Positions 57,973 to 64,000 of a stretch of DNA of 64,000 nucleotides are shown piece by piece. This DNA is from Micromonospora_J zhanjiangensis. Its GTDB lineage: Bacteria > Actinomycetota > Actinomycetes > Mycobacteriales > Micromonosporaceae. Under the pieces are notes generated by a model. It worked only from the letters and a program-made list of their open reading frames with translations. It was not told the DNA's origin and did not search any database. The stretch is taken from the NCBI RefSeq assembly GCF_042650605.1, contig NZ_JBHSBN010000006.1:1-64000 (forward strand), written 5' to 3'. A program made the translations under genes and the position numbers. The stretch's first letter is position 1. Each line of letters begins with the position of its first letter.

Positions 57973-58587
57973 TCACGAATCCGGGTCGCCCGACAGGGCC
58001 GCGATGGTGGCCGCCCGCAGCAACGCGGCCCGCCGCTGCCGGTCCACCTCCCCACCGAGGAACGGCGTGGAGTTCATCAGGCCGAACGCCGCGTGCGCCA
58101 GCACCCGGGCCTCACCGGCCGACAGCGTCGGGTGCAGCGCGGTCAGCACCGAAACCCACTCCTCGACGTACAGCCGTTGCAGCCGGCGGATCTGTCGGCG
58201 CGGCTCCTGCGGCAACCGGTCCAGTTCGTGCAGGTGCAGCGCGATCACCGCCGGGTTGGCCAACGCGAAGTCGACATGGAAGTCGATCAACGACTCCAGC
58301 GTGCCGCGCGGGTTGCCCGGGTTCTCGGCGGTCCGCCGCCGGCCCCCGTCGAGCAGCCCCTCGCTGACCGGGACCAGGGCGGCGACCAGCATCGCCTCCT
58401 TGCCGGCGAAGTGGTGATAGAGCGCCGGGCCGGTGACCCCGGCGGCCGAGCCGATGTCGTCCATCGACACCCCGTGGTATCCGCGGGCGGCGAACAGGCC
58501 GACCGCGATTTCCAAGATCTCGTCGCGCCGCGAGCGGCGTCGAGGCACCACCGTGGGCGCGTCATTCACCTGTTGGTCCACCGTCAC
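57973..58587 (-). CDS. TetR-family regulator (candidate leucine-catabolism repressor)
   Basis: A 204-residue TetR regulator. The GTG start is supported by a TAGGCT -10 box 6 nt upstream. Helix-turn-helix: SRRDEILEIAVGLFAARGYHGVSMDDIGSAAGVTGPALYHHFAGKEAMLVAAL. The C-terminal domain has ESLIDFHVDFALANPAVIALHLHELDRLPQEPRRQIRRLQRLYVEEW. This combination resembles the KstR2/LiuR-type regulators of acyl-CoA catabolism. It is the first gene of the leftward unit with the biotin carboxylase, so autoregulated control of leucine breakdown is the likely role. The ligand would be an acyl-CoA intermediate. Confidence 0.93.
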   Translation of the reverse strand: MTVDQQVNDAPTVVPRRRSRRDEILEIAVGLFAARGYHGVSMDDIGSAAGVTGPALYHHFAGKEAMLVAALVPVSEGLLDGGRRRTAENPGNPRGTLESLIDFHVDFALANPAVIALHLHELDRLPQEPRRQIRRLQRLYVEEWVSVLTALHPTLSAGEARVLAHAAFGLMNSTPFLGGEVDRQRRAALLRAATIAALSGDPDS

Positions 58588-58593
58588 GGACCA

Positions 58594-58599
58594 AGCCTA
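58594..58599 (-). promoter_or_regulatory. -10 box (TAGGCT), leaderless start of TetR gene
   Basis: TAGGCT on the minus strand lies 6 nt before the GTG at 58587. No Shine-Dalgarno sequence is present. Confidence 0.5.
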
Positions 58600-58909
58600 A
58601 CCACCTGTCAATCCACCGCTTTCCATCGCCGGTGGCCGACCCGGATCCGGCCCGCCGCCGGGCCCGCCGTGCTGAGCGCCGCGCGAGAGGTACGGCAGGT
58701 CAGGTTGCCCGGACACCAGGGACGAACGGGTCGAACCTGGTGCCGGATACCGGACATCCGGGCCGTCCGGGGGCGTCCGTCGACGGCGGCCCGGGCGGAC
58801 CGGCTCCGGTGGGGTGACACCGGGCGCGTCGGCACTCGGCCAGCCGGACCGGCTCCGGTCCGGGCACCACTCGTCGGCGCAGCCACCGGACAGCGGCGGC
58901 CGACCGGCC
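58600..58909. other. Intergenic region between TetR and DUF7144-like gene
   Basis: About 310 bases between divergent genes. No coding region or clear repeat was recognised apart from the promoter elements listed separately. Confidence 0.4.
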
Positions 58910-58915
58910 TAGCCT
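58910..58915 (+). promoter_or_regulatory. -10 box (TAGCCT) before a short leaderless ORF
   Basis: TAGCCT lies 6 nt upstream of a GTG at 58922 that opens a 13-codon frame. It is probably the promoter of the membrane-protein gene at 58971 as well. Confidence 0.4.
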
Positions 58916-58921
58916 GAGGCT

Positions 58922-58963
58922 GTGACAGCACGGCGACTCACGGTGACCGGCGTGGTGAGGTGA
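58922..58963 (+). CDS. Possible leaderless leader peptide (13 codons)
   Basis: A frame reading VTARRLTVTGVVR starts 6 nt after a TAGCCT -10 box and stops within the ribosome-binding region (GAGGTGA) of the following membrane-protein gene. Translation of this mini-ORF would place terminating ribosomes at that site, a layout suited to coupling. No amino-acid run typical of attenuators is present. It may be chance. Confidence 0.25.
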   Translation: MTARRLTVTGVVR

Positions 58964-58970
58964 GATCGGG

Positions 58971-59423
58971 ATGACCCGCGAGGAGCCGGACACCACCGGC
59001 GCACAGGCCGGCTCGAGAGATCACCGGCGGCGGCGGGCGGTGGCGGCCGGGGCGCTGCTCGTGGCGGCCGGGCTGCTGGACATCCTGGCCGGCTTCGAGA
59101 CCATCCCGGTCGACCGGTACTTCGACGTGGACGTGGCGGGCACCCACCACCTGGACATCACCGGCTGGGGCTGGCTGCACCTGGGCATCGGCGTGGTCGT
59201 GGCGCTCGGCGGGCTCGCCGCCGTCGCCGCCGACCGGCACTGGACGGCCGTGCTGGCGGTGGCCGGCGCGGCGGCCAGTATCGGGGTCAACCTCCTGCTG
59301 TTCCCCTACCACCCGCTACTGGGAGTCATGGTGGTGGCGCTGGACCTGGTGGCCATCCCGCTGCTGGCCAGGAACATGCGGGCCGGGCGGCGCGACGACC
59401 CGGTCGGGGCTCACCGACGCTGA
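58971..59423 (+). CDS. Four-helix membrane protein, DUF7144-like
   Basis: A 150-residue protein, ATG eight bases after GAGGTGA. Four hydrophobic helices: AVAAGALLVAAGLLDILAGFETI, LHLGIGVVVALGGLAAVA, WTAVLAVAGAAASIGVNLLLFPYHP and LLGVMVVALDLVAIPLLA. The pattern (short helical hairpin, ..GxGW.HL..G....., late FPYHP loop) fits the DUF7144 group of actinobacterial membrane proteins; function unknown. Its stop overlaps the stop of the convergent hydrolase gene by 13 bases, so the two mRNAs have complementary 3' ends. Confidence 0.8.
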   Translation: MTREEPDTTGAQAGSRDHRRRRAVAAGALLVAAGLLDILAGFETIPVDRYFDVDVAGTHHLDITGWGWLHLGIGVVVALGGLAAVAADRHWTAVLAVAGAAASIGVNLLLFPYHPLLGVMVVALDLVAIPLLARNMRAGRRDDPVGAHRR

Positions 59424-61042
59424 CAGAGCCGGCCCGAGCTGAACGCCGGTCCGGTCGACGGCTTCCACACCGGGTTCACCGTGATCGGCAGGGTCGGCGC
59501 CTGCCAGGCCGCGCCGAGCACCTGGAGGATGCCGTACTCGCCCCGCGGGGCGTTGACGTTCGCGCCGGCGAGGAACTCGATCAACTTGTCGTGGACGGTG
59601 GGCCGGCCGAGCAGCCCGCCGTGCAGGGCGGGGACCTGGTAGACCGCCACGTTCGTGTACGGGCCGGGCGGGGTCTCGGCCGCGCTGACGGTCGGCAGGA
59701 AGGCGATGACGCGTACCCCGGGGATCGGGCAGAGCACCTGGTAGCGGTAGAAGGGTGCGTTGTCAAGCAGGGACCGGACGAATGGCTCGTCCGGGCTGTC
59801 CCGGGCCCCGCTGATGAGGTTGACCAGGGCGAAGATGCCGCGCAGTTGCCAGCCCGTCGCGATCCCCCAGCCCTTGGCCGCTTCCGGCGGCGGATAGTAG
59901 GCCCGCCCGGTCCGCATCAGCGGGCTGAACATCAGCAGCGCCTTGACCGGTGAGTCCCGCACCCGGTCCAGGTAGGTGCGGGCCACCATCGCCCCCTCGC
60001 TCTCCCCGAGCAGGGCGATCGGCCGGCCGGTCCGCCGATGCAGCCGGTTGACCTGGTCGCCGAGCAGGTCTGCGCTGGACTCCAACGACCGGTGGGTGGT
60101 CTGGGTGGAGTACGGCAACGGCTCGCCCCGGGCGGTCAGTCCGTTGTACGAGAACTCCTGCACGGCCGGATCAGCGGCGGCCCGCCCGTCGTACGCCGAG
60201 TCGTGGCCGCCCAGAACGATCACCGCGTACGGGATCGACGGGGGCAGCGGCCGGCTGAGCACCGGCGGCCGGAAGTTGTTCCTGCCGGTCACCGGCTGGT
60301 TGGTCAGTCCCTGCGCCACCAGCGGGACGACGATGGCCATCAGGATGGCCAGCGGGGCGACCGGCACCCGCCACCAGTGCACGTGCGAGGGCAGCACCGC
60401 GGCCCGTACCGTCCGGTTCCACAGCACCCCGTTGACCGCACCGCAGGCCGCGGCGACCACCACGCTCAGGTAGCCGGGCACCCGCCAGATGACCGCGCCG
60501 GCGGCGGTGAGGATGACGAAGTCGAGCACCGACCAGCCGACCAGTTCCGCCGTCGGCAGGCCCCGCCACCAGCCGCGACCCACGGAGGCCCGCTGCAGGA
60601 ACGGGGAGAGCAGCAGCAGCGGCAGCAGCGAGGCGAACAGGAACCAGGACAGCGAGACCACCGCGGCGGCCACCGCGAGGGCGGCGAACGGCGAGACGAT
60701 CACCGCGGTGAGCAGGGCGACCATCAGGTTCCGCAGCACCAGCTGCGGAAACGGGAGACAGTCCACCTCACCCGGCCAGGCGAGCCGGACCAGCACCGCC
60801 GAGATCAGCCCCCGGACCAGGACCGCGCCGGCGAACCCGAGCCCGAACACCAGCCAGGAGTTGTGGTAGACGAGCAGCCAGCGCATGTCGTGGTAGGAGT
60901 CGTACGGCCAGACGGCGGTGCTCTGCTGGGCGAACCCTACCGCGCCAATGAAATCGAGGGCGTTGAGCAGCGCCGTCTCCAGCGTCGGGATGACCGCGGT
61001 GAGGACGAGCAGCCCGACGAACCGGCCATTGACCGATCGCAC
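59411..61042 (-). CDS. Membrane-embedded alpha/beta hydrolase
   Basis: A 543-residue protein. The GTG start is chosen for GGAGGAGGGGG just upstream. The first 280 residues hold about seven helices (FVGLLVLTAVIPTLETALLNAL, WLVFGLGFAGAVLVRGLISAVLV, LMVALLTAVIVSPFAALAVAAAVVSLSWFLFASLLPLLLL and others). The C-terminal 250 residues form an alpha/beta hydrolase: YAVIVLGGHDSAYDG, LLGESEGAMVARTYLDRVRD with GxSxG (nucleophile Ser), and YQVPALHGGLLG with the likely catalytic His. Substrate unknown; a lipase, cutinase or thioesterase role outside the membrane is plausible. Rare as a fused membrane-hydrolase. Confidence 0.8.
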   Translation of the reverse strand: MRSVNGRFVGLLVLTAVIPTLETALLNALDFIGAVGFAQQSTAVWPYDSYHDMRWLLVYHNSWLVFGLGFAGAVLVRGLISAVLVRLAWPGEVDCLPFPQLVLRNLMVALLTAVIVSPFAALAVAAAVVSLSWFLFASLLPLLLLSPFLQRASVGRGWWRGLPTAELVGWSVLDFVILTAAGAVIWRVPGYLSVVVAAACGAVNGVLWNRTVRAAVLPSHVHWWRVPVAPLAILMAIVVPLVAQGLTNQPVTGRNNFRPPVLSRPLPPSIPYAVIVLGGHDSAYDGRAAADPAVQEFSYNGLTARGEPLPYSTQTTHRSLESSADLLGDQVNRLHRRTGRPIALLGESEGAMVARTYLDRVRDSPVKALLMFSPLMRTGRAYYPPPEAAKGWGIATGWQLRGIFALVNLISGARDSPDEPFVRSLLDNAPFYRYQVLCPIPGVRVIAFLPTVSAAETPPGPYTNVAVYQVPALHGGLLGRPTVHDKLIEFLAGANVNAPRGEYGILQVLGAAWQAPTLPITVNPVWKPSTGPAFSSGRLCQRR

Positions 61043-61164
61043 GCCCCCTCCTCCCGGCTCGCGGCAGGCCCCCGCACCGACTCTCCCCCCTCCCGCGCCC
61101 CCCAGAACCCAAATCCCCAATTCCGGACCACCCCGACCACCCCACCGCCCCGACCACCTCGGGT

Positions 61165-61225
61165 GTTGATCATGAAGTTGTTGCCACCCACCTCGGCGTG
61201 TCGCGCCAATAGCTTCATGATCAAC
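61165..61225. repeat. Inverted repeat GTTGATCATGAAG ... CTTCATGATCAAC
   Basis: Perfect 13-base arms (61165-61177 and 61213-61225) flank a 35-base loop in a 287-base gap between the divergent hydrolase and MFS genes. The neighbouring 61050-61160 stretch is strongly C-rich on the plus strand. The TCATGATC core recurs at 3107-3162. This looks like a dispersed palindromic repeat. Confidence 0.65.
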
Positions 61226-61329
61226 CTCCAAGGGGACCGGGAGCGGGGTTGACCTTTTAGTGGGTTGAGGGCGGAGGGTGCGGGAGCGCAGGGGCGGTCC
61301 CGGTGCGGTGCTGGGGAGGGTGCGGGCGG

Positions 61330-62727
61330 ATGACGGCTGGGACGGTGACCGATGGGGGCGGTGCGGCCGGTGGCGGCGGTACGCGCGGTGTGGGGCGGGC
61401 GGGTGATCGGGTCGGGTCGAGCGGCGGGCTCGGGTCGGCGTACTGGCGGCTCTGGTCGGCGGCGGTGATCTCCCGGCTGGGCGACTCGGTGCGTACCCCG
61501 GCGTTGGCCCTGCTCGCCGCGGCGGTGACCGGCGATCCCCGGCTGCTGGCGGCGGTGGTGATCGCCGGTCAGCTGCCGCCGTTGGTGTTCGGCCTGATCG
61601 GCGGCGTGTACGCCGACCGGTGGGACCGGCGCCGGACGATGGCGGCGGTGGACGGCGTACGGGCGGTGCTGGTGGCCGTCTTCGCGGTACTGGTGGCCAC
61701 CGGGCAGGCCGGCCTGCCGGCGCTGGTCGGTTGCGCCTTCGCGCTCGCCGCCCTGGGCACCCTGTTCGACGCCTCGGCGTTCGCCGTCCTGCCCGCCGTC
61801 GTACCGGCCGACCGGCTGCCGGTGGCCAACGGCCGGCTGCAGGCCGGTGCCGCGGTGGCCGGCGGGTTCGTCGGCGCGCCGCTGGCCGGGGTGCTGTTCG
61901 CGCTGGCGGCGGCGCTGCCGTTCGCGGTCGACGCGGTCTCGTACGGCGCGGCGGCGCTGCTGGCGCTGACCCTGCGACCGCCGGCCCCCGCCGGCCACGT
62001 CGGCGGCAATGCCGACCGCGCGTCCGCCGCCGCGTCGACGGGCCCCACCGCACCGGCGGTCTCCCCCGGAACGACACGGTCCGCCGAGCCCGTTGCACCC
62101 CGGGCGGGCGGGTCGGACCGGGCGGGTCGGCGGTCGGTGTGGCGGGAGGCCGGTGACGGGCTGCGCTGGATCGGCCGGGACCCGGTGTTGCTGCGGCTGA
62201 CCGCGCTCGCCGCGAGCAGCAACATCGCCATCAGCGGAATGATCACGACCCTGGTGCTCTACGCCCTCACCGTTCTCGGGGTCACCGAGGCCGGCTACGG
62301 TCTGTTCATGTCGGCGGCGGTGCTCGGCGGGCTGGCCGGCGGGCTGGCCGCCGGCCGGCTCGCCGCGCGACTCGGCACGCTGCCCGGGATGCGGCTGGTC
62401 CTGGCGGTGCAGACGGTGGCGCTGGGCGCGCTCGCCGCGTCCCGCCACCCGGCGCCGGGCGCCCTCGCGCTGGGCGTCTTCGCCGCCGGTACGGCGATCT
62501 GGAACTCGCTGTGTGCCGCCTACGGCCAGCACCGGGTTCCGGCCGCGATGCTCGGTCGGGTGAGCAGCGCCCAGCGACTGGCCGGGCTGCTGGCCGCCCC
62601 GGCGGGCGCCGCCGCCGCCGGTTTCGCCGCCTCGGCGTACGGATTGCCGGTCGTGTTCTGGGGCGCGACCGCGGTCCTCGGCGTCACCACGCTCGCGGCC
62701 TGGGTGGCGCTGCGCCCCGCCCGGTGA
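61330..62727 (+). CDS. MFS transporter
   Basis: A 465-residue major facilitator with twelve predicted helices. The first half begins after a Gly-rich head: SAYWRLWSAAVISRLGDSVRTPALALLAAAVTG, with motif A-like GGVYADRWDRRRTMAAVDG between helices 2 and 3. The central cytosolic loop is long, Ala/Pro/Thr-rich and low-complexity. The second half has ASSNIAISGMITTLVLYALTVLGVTEAGYGLFMSAAVLGG and a second motif A-like region. The layout matches drug/antibiotic exporters of the DHA3/enterobactin-exporter type, which are common in actinomycetes. The substrate is not predictable. The ATG lacks a strong ribosome site. A good hairpin follows. Confidence 0.9.
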   Translation: MTAGTVTDGGGAAGGGGTRGVGRAGDRVGSSGGLGSAYWRLWSAAVISRLGDSVRTPALALLAAAVTGDPRLLAAVVIAGQLPPLVFGLIGGVYADRWDRRRTMAAVDGVRAVLVAVFAVLVATGQAGLPALVGCAFALAALGTLFDASAFAVLPAVVPADRLPVANGRLQAGAAVAGGFVGAPLAGVLFALAAALPFAVDAVSYGAAALLALTLRPPAPAGHVGGNADRASAAASTGPTAPAVSPGTTRSAEPVAPRAGGSDRAGRRSVWREAGDGLRWIGRDPVLLRLTALAASSNIAISGMITTLVLYALTVLGVTEAGYGLFMSAAVLGGLAGGLAAGRLAARLGTLPGMRLVLAVQTVALGALAASRHPAPGALALGVFAAGTAIWNSLCAAYGQHRVPAAMLGRVSSAQRLAGLLAAPAGAAAAGFAASAYGLPVVFWGATAVLGVTTLAAWVALRPAR

Positions 62728-62747
62728 ACCGGCGACCGGGCGCGGAA

Positions 62748-62785
62748 CGGGCTCCCGCCGCGTGCGTTCGACGCGCGGGAGCCCG
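62748..62785. terminator. Bidirectional hairpin between MFS and sulfurtransferase genes
   Basis: CGGGCTCCCGC pairs perfectly with GCGGGAGCCCG around a 16-base loop, between convergent stops. Confidence 0.75.
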
Positions 62786-62795
62786 CCACGTGCGC

Positions 62796-63701
62796 TCAGG
62801 CGGGAGTGATGCCGCCGGGCTCGGTCCCCTTGACGATCGGGGAGCGGACCAGGTTGCCCCACTCGGTCCATGAGCCGTCGTAGTTGCGCACCTGCGGGTA
62901 ACCGAGCAGGTGCCGCAGCACGAACCAGGTGTGGCTGGACCGCTCACCGATCCGGCAGTAGGCGATCACGTCGTCGGCCGGCGCGAGTCCCAGCTGGTCG
63001 GCGTAGATGGCCCGCAGTTCCTCCGCGCTCTTGAAGGTGCCGTCCTCGTTGGCCGCCGACTTCCACGGCTTGCTCACCGCCCCGGGGATGTGGCCGCCGC
63101 GCAGCGCGCCCTCCTGCGGGTAGTCGGGCATGTGCAGCATCTCGCCGGTGTACTCGCCCGGCGAACGCACGTCGACCAGCGGCCGGCCGGCCGCCACGTG
63201 CGCCAGCACCTGGTCGCGGAAGGCCCGGAGCGGGGCGTCGTCGCGCTGCGGCACCGGGTAGTCCGCCCGGGGCCGGTCGGTCTTCTCCCGGGTCAACTCC
63301 CGGCCCTCGGCGACCCACTTCTGCCGGCCGCCGTCCAGCAGCCGCACGTCGGCGTGGCCGAAGAGCGAGAACACCCACAACGCGTACGCGGCCCACCAGT
63401 TGAAGTTGTCACCGTAGAAGACCACCGTGTCGTCCCGGCCGATGCCCTTGCGGGCACACAGCTCGGCGAAGCCCTCGGCGTCGAGGTAGTCCCGGGTCAC
63501 CTGGTCGTTGAGTTCCAGGTGCCAGTCGACCTTTACCGCGCCGGGGATGTGGCCGGACTCGTAGAGCAGTACGTCCTCATCGGACTCGACGACGACGAGG
63601 CCGTCCGTCCCCAGGTGTTCGGCCAACCACTCGGTGGTGACCAGGCGACCCGGATCGGCGTACGACTGCAGGGCAGGGCTGGAATCGTTAGGCACTGGCA
63701 T
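62796..63701 (-). CDS. Two-domain thiosulfate/3-mercaptopyruvate sulfurtransferase
   Basis: A 301-residue rhodanese with two domains. The N-terminal inactive domain: LVTTEWLAEHLGTDGLVVVESDEDVLLYESGHIPGAVKVDW. Linker, then the C-terminal active domain: RPLVDVRSPGEYTGEMLHMPDYPQEGALRGGHIPGAVSKPWKSA and Cys249 in IAYCRIGERSSHTWFVL. CRIGERS is the thiosulfate-type loop, as in actinobacterial CysA/SseC-type proteins. It moves sulfane sulfur to thiols or cyanide. The ATG lies 6 nt after a TAGGTT -10 box, so the mRNA may be leaderless. Monocistronic. Confidence 0.93.
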   Translation of the reverse strand: MPVPNDSSPALQSYADPGRLVTTEWLAEHLGTDGLVVVESDEDVLLYESGHIPGAVKVDWHLELNDQVTRDYLDAEGFAELCARKGIGRDDTVVFYGDNFNWWAAYALWVFSLFGHADVRLLDGGRQKWVAEGRELTREKTDRPRADYPVPQRDDAPLRAFRDQVLAHVAAGRPLVDVRSPGEYTGEMLHMPDYPQEGALRGGHIPGAVSKPWKSAANEDGTFKSAEELRAIYADQLGLAPADDVIAYCRIGERSSHTWFVLRHLLGYPQVRNYDGSWTEWGNLVRSPIVKGTEPGGITPA

Positions 63702-63707
63702 ATTCCC

Positions 63708-63713
63708 AACCTA
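63708..63713 (-). promoter_or_regulatory. -10 box (TAGGTT), leaderless start of sulfurtransferase gene
   Basis: TAGGTT on the minus strand lies 6 nt before the ATG at 63701, with no Shine-Dalgarno sequence. Confidence 0.5.
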
Positions 63714-63816
63714 CGCCGCCGCGTCCGGCGCGACCCGGGAACCGGTGCGCTCGGTCCAGCGGGTGGAACGCCGCCGCGCCCGCCCCGGAACCGGCCGCGC
63801 GGACCGCCCGCGCGGC

Positions 63817-64000
63817 TCAGTCGGTGAGCGGGCCGAGCAGCGGGCGCTTGGCGGTGACCGTGTCGCCGGACGAGCGGCCGGTCAGCCGGCGCTTGACCCA
63901 CGGCGCCAGGTGCCGGCCGGCCCACCGCAGGTCGGCGCCGCGGGCCGCCAGCCACGGGGTCGGCGCCGGCCGGGGCGGGACCAGCAGCCACTCCGGGTCG
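63817..64000 (-). CDS. C-terminal end of a gene cut by the window edge
   Basis: The last 61 codons of a leftward gene. The translated end (DPEWLLVPPRPAPTPWLAARG, then WAGRHLAPWVKRRLTGRSS and a KRPLLGPLTD tail) is coding-like, with strong GC3 bias, and has the Pro-rich, basic character of a cytosolic C-terminus. No family can be named from this fragment. Confidence 0.55.
   Translation of the reverse strand, partial: DPEWLLVPPRPAPTPWLAARGADLRWAGRHLAPWVKRRLTGRSSGDTVTAKRPLLGPLTD

Noticed and set aside
1..64000. CRISPR arrays, insertion sequences, rRNA genes, secondary-metabolite core genes
   Set aside because: No regularly spaced repeats, transposase motifs, rRNA segments or PKS/NRPS domains were seen on either strand.

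Overview
The window is very GC-rich DNA from a filamentous actinobacterium, most likely a Micromonosporaceae member (Micromonospora or a close relative). Reasons: GTG and ATG starts with GC-biased third positions throughout, the conserved actinobacterial fhaA-fhaB-pstP-rodA-pbpA-pknA-pknB operon, crgA, DUF881 and class E sortase neighbours, and XRE/DUF397 and AcdH-type leucine-degradation genes. The genus is inference. No genome-wide comparison was possible.

Layout. 1-3.2 kb is a scarred region: a DoxX-like stub, an NDH-2-like oxidoreductase, a MazF/PemK-like toxin and the C-terminal end of a tyrosine integrase that abuts tRNA-Gly(CCC). 3.2-5.5 kb holds two tandem secreted M43-type metallopeptidases. 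5.5-7.5 kb holds a PNPOx-fold protein behind a perfect actinobacterial LexA box, a DUF488 protein and dcd. 7.5-12.2 kb is a peptidoglycan-hydrolase block: an NlpC/P60 gene under a c-di-AMP (ydaO) riboswitch, a large amidase and a second NlpC/P60 gene. 12.3-18.3 kb has two CNNM/CBS membrane proteins, a DedA protein, a large membrane Fe-S oxidoreductase and crgA.

18.5-31.6 kb is the growth and division control locus. DUF881, sortase E, a small membrane protein and pabA run rightward. The seven-gene FHA, phosphatase, elongation and PASTA-kinase operon runs leftward with four 4-bp stop/start overlaps. 31.8 kb is tRNA-Leu(CAG), followed by an epimerase and a WecG/TagA-type glycosyltransferase. 34-38.3 kb has a secreted S8 protease, a membrane protein, an XRE/DUF397 pair and a small conserved-looking protein. 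38.3-41.4 kb has two membrane-anchored PASTA proteins without kinase domains and a polytopic protein. 41.4-50 kb has a GCS2 ligase, a YceI/MarR divergent pair, a large XRE-STAND-TPR regulator and an MMPL transporter. 49.9-58.6 kb is a leucine/branched-chain acyl-CoA catabolic cluster (acyl-CoA dehydrogenase, carboxyltransferase, HMG-CoA lyase, biotin carboxylase, two TetR regulators), interrupted by a rhodanese gene and an unusual coiled-coil protein. 58.9-64 kb has membrane proteins, a membrane-embedded alpha/beta hydrolase, an MFS transporter, a two-domain sulfurtransferase and one partial gene.

Two regulatory themes stand out. First, ten starts across the window (nine genes and one possible 13-codon ORF) have a TANNNT -10 box 6-7 nt upstream and no Shine-Dalgarno sequence, which predicts leaderless transcripts; an eleventh gene has the box at 8 nt. 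Second, envelope functions dominate: c-di-AMP sensing, PASTA/FHA phospho-signalling, sortase, PBP/RodA and amidases lie together, and the two PASTA-only proteins may extend that signalling network. The best candidates for something undescribed are the LexA-box PNPOx gene, the PASTA-only pair with a PknB-like phosphosite, and the HTH-like coiled-coil protein at 55.5 kb.
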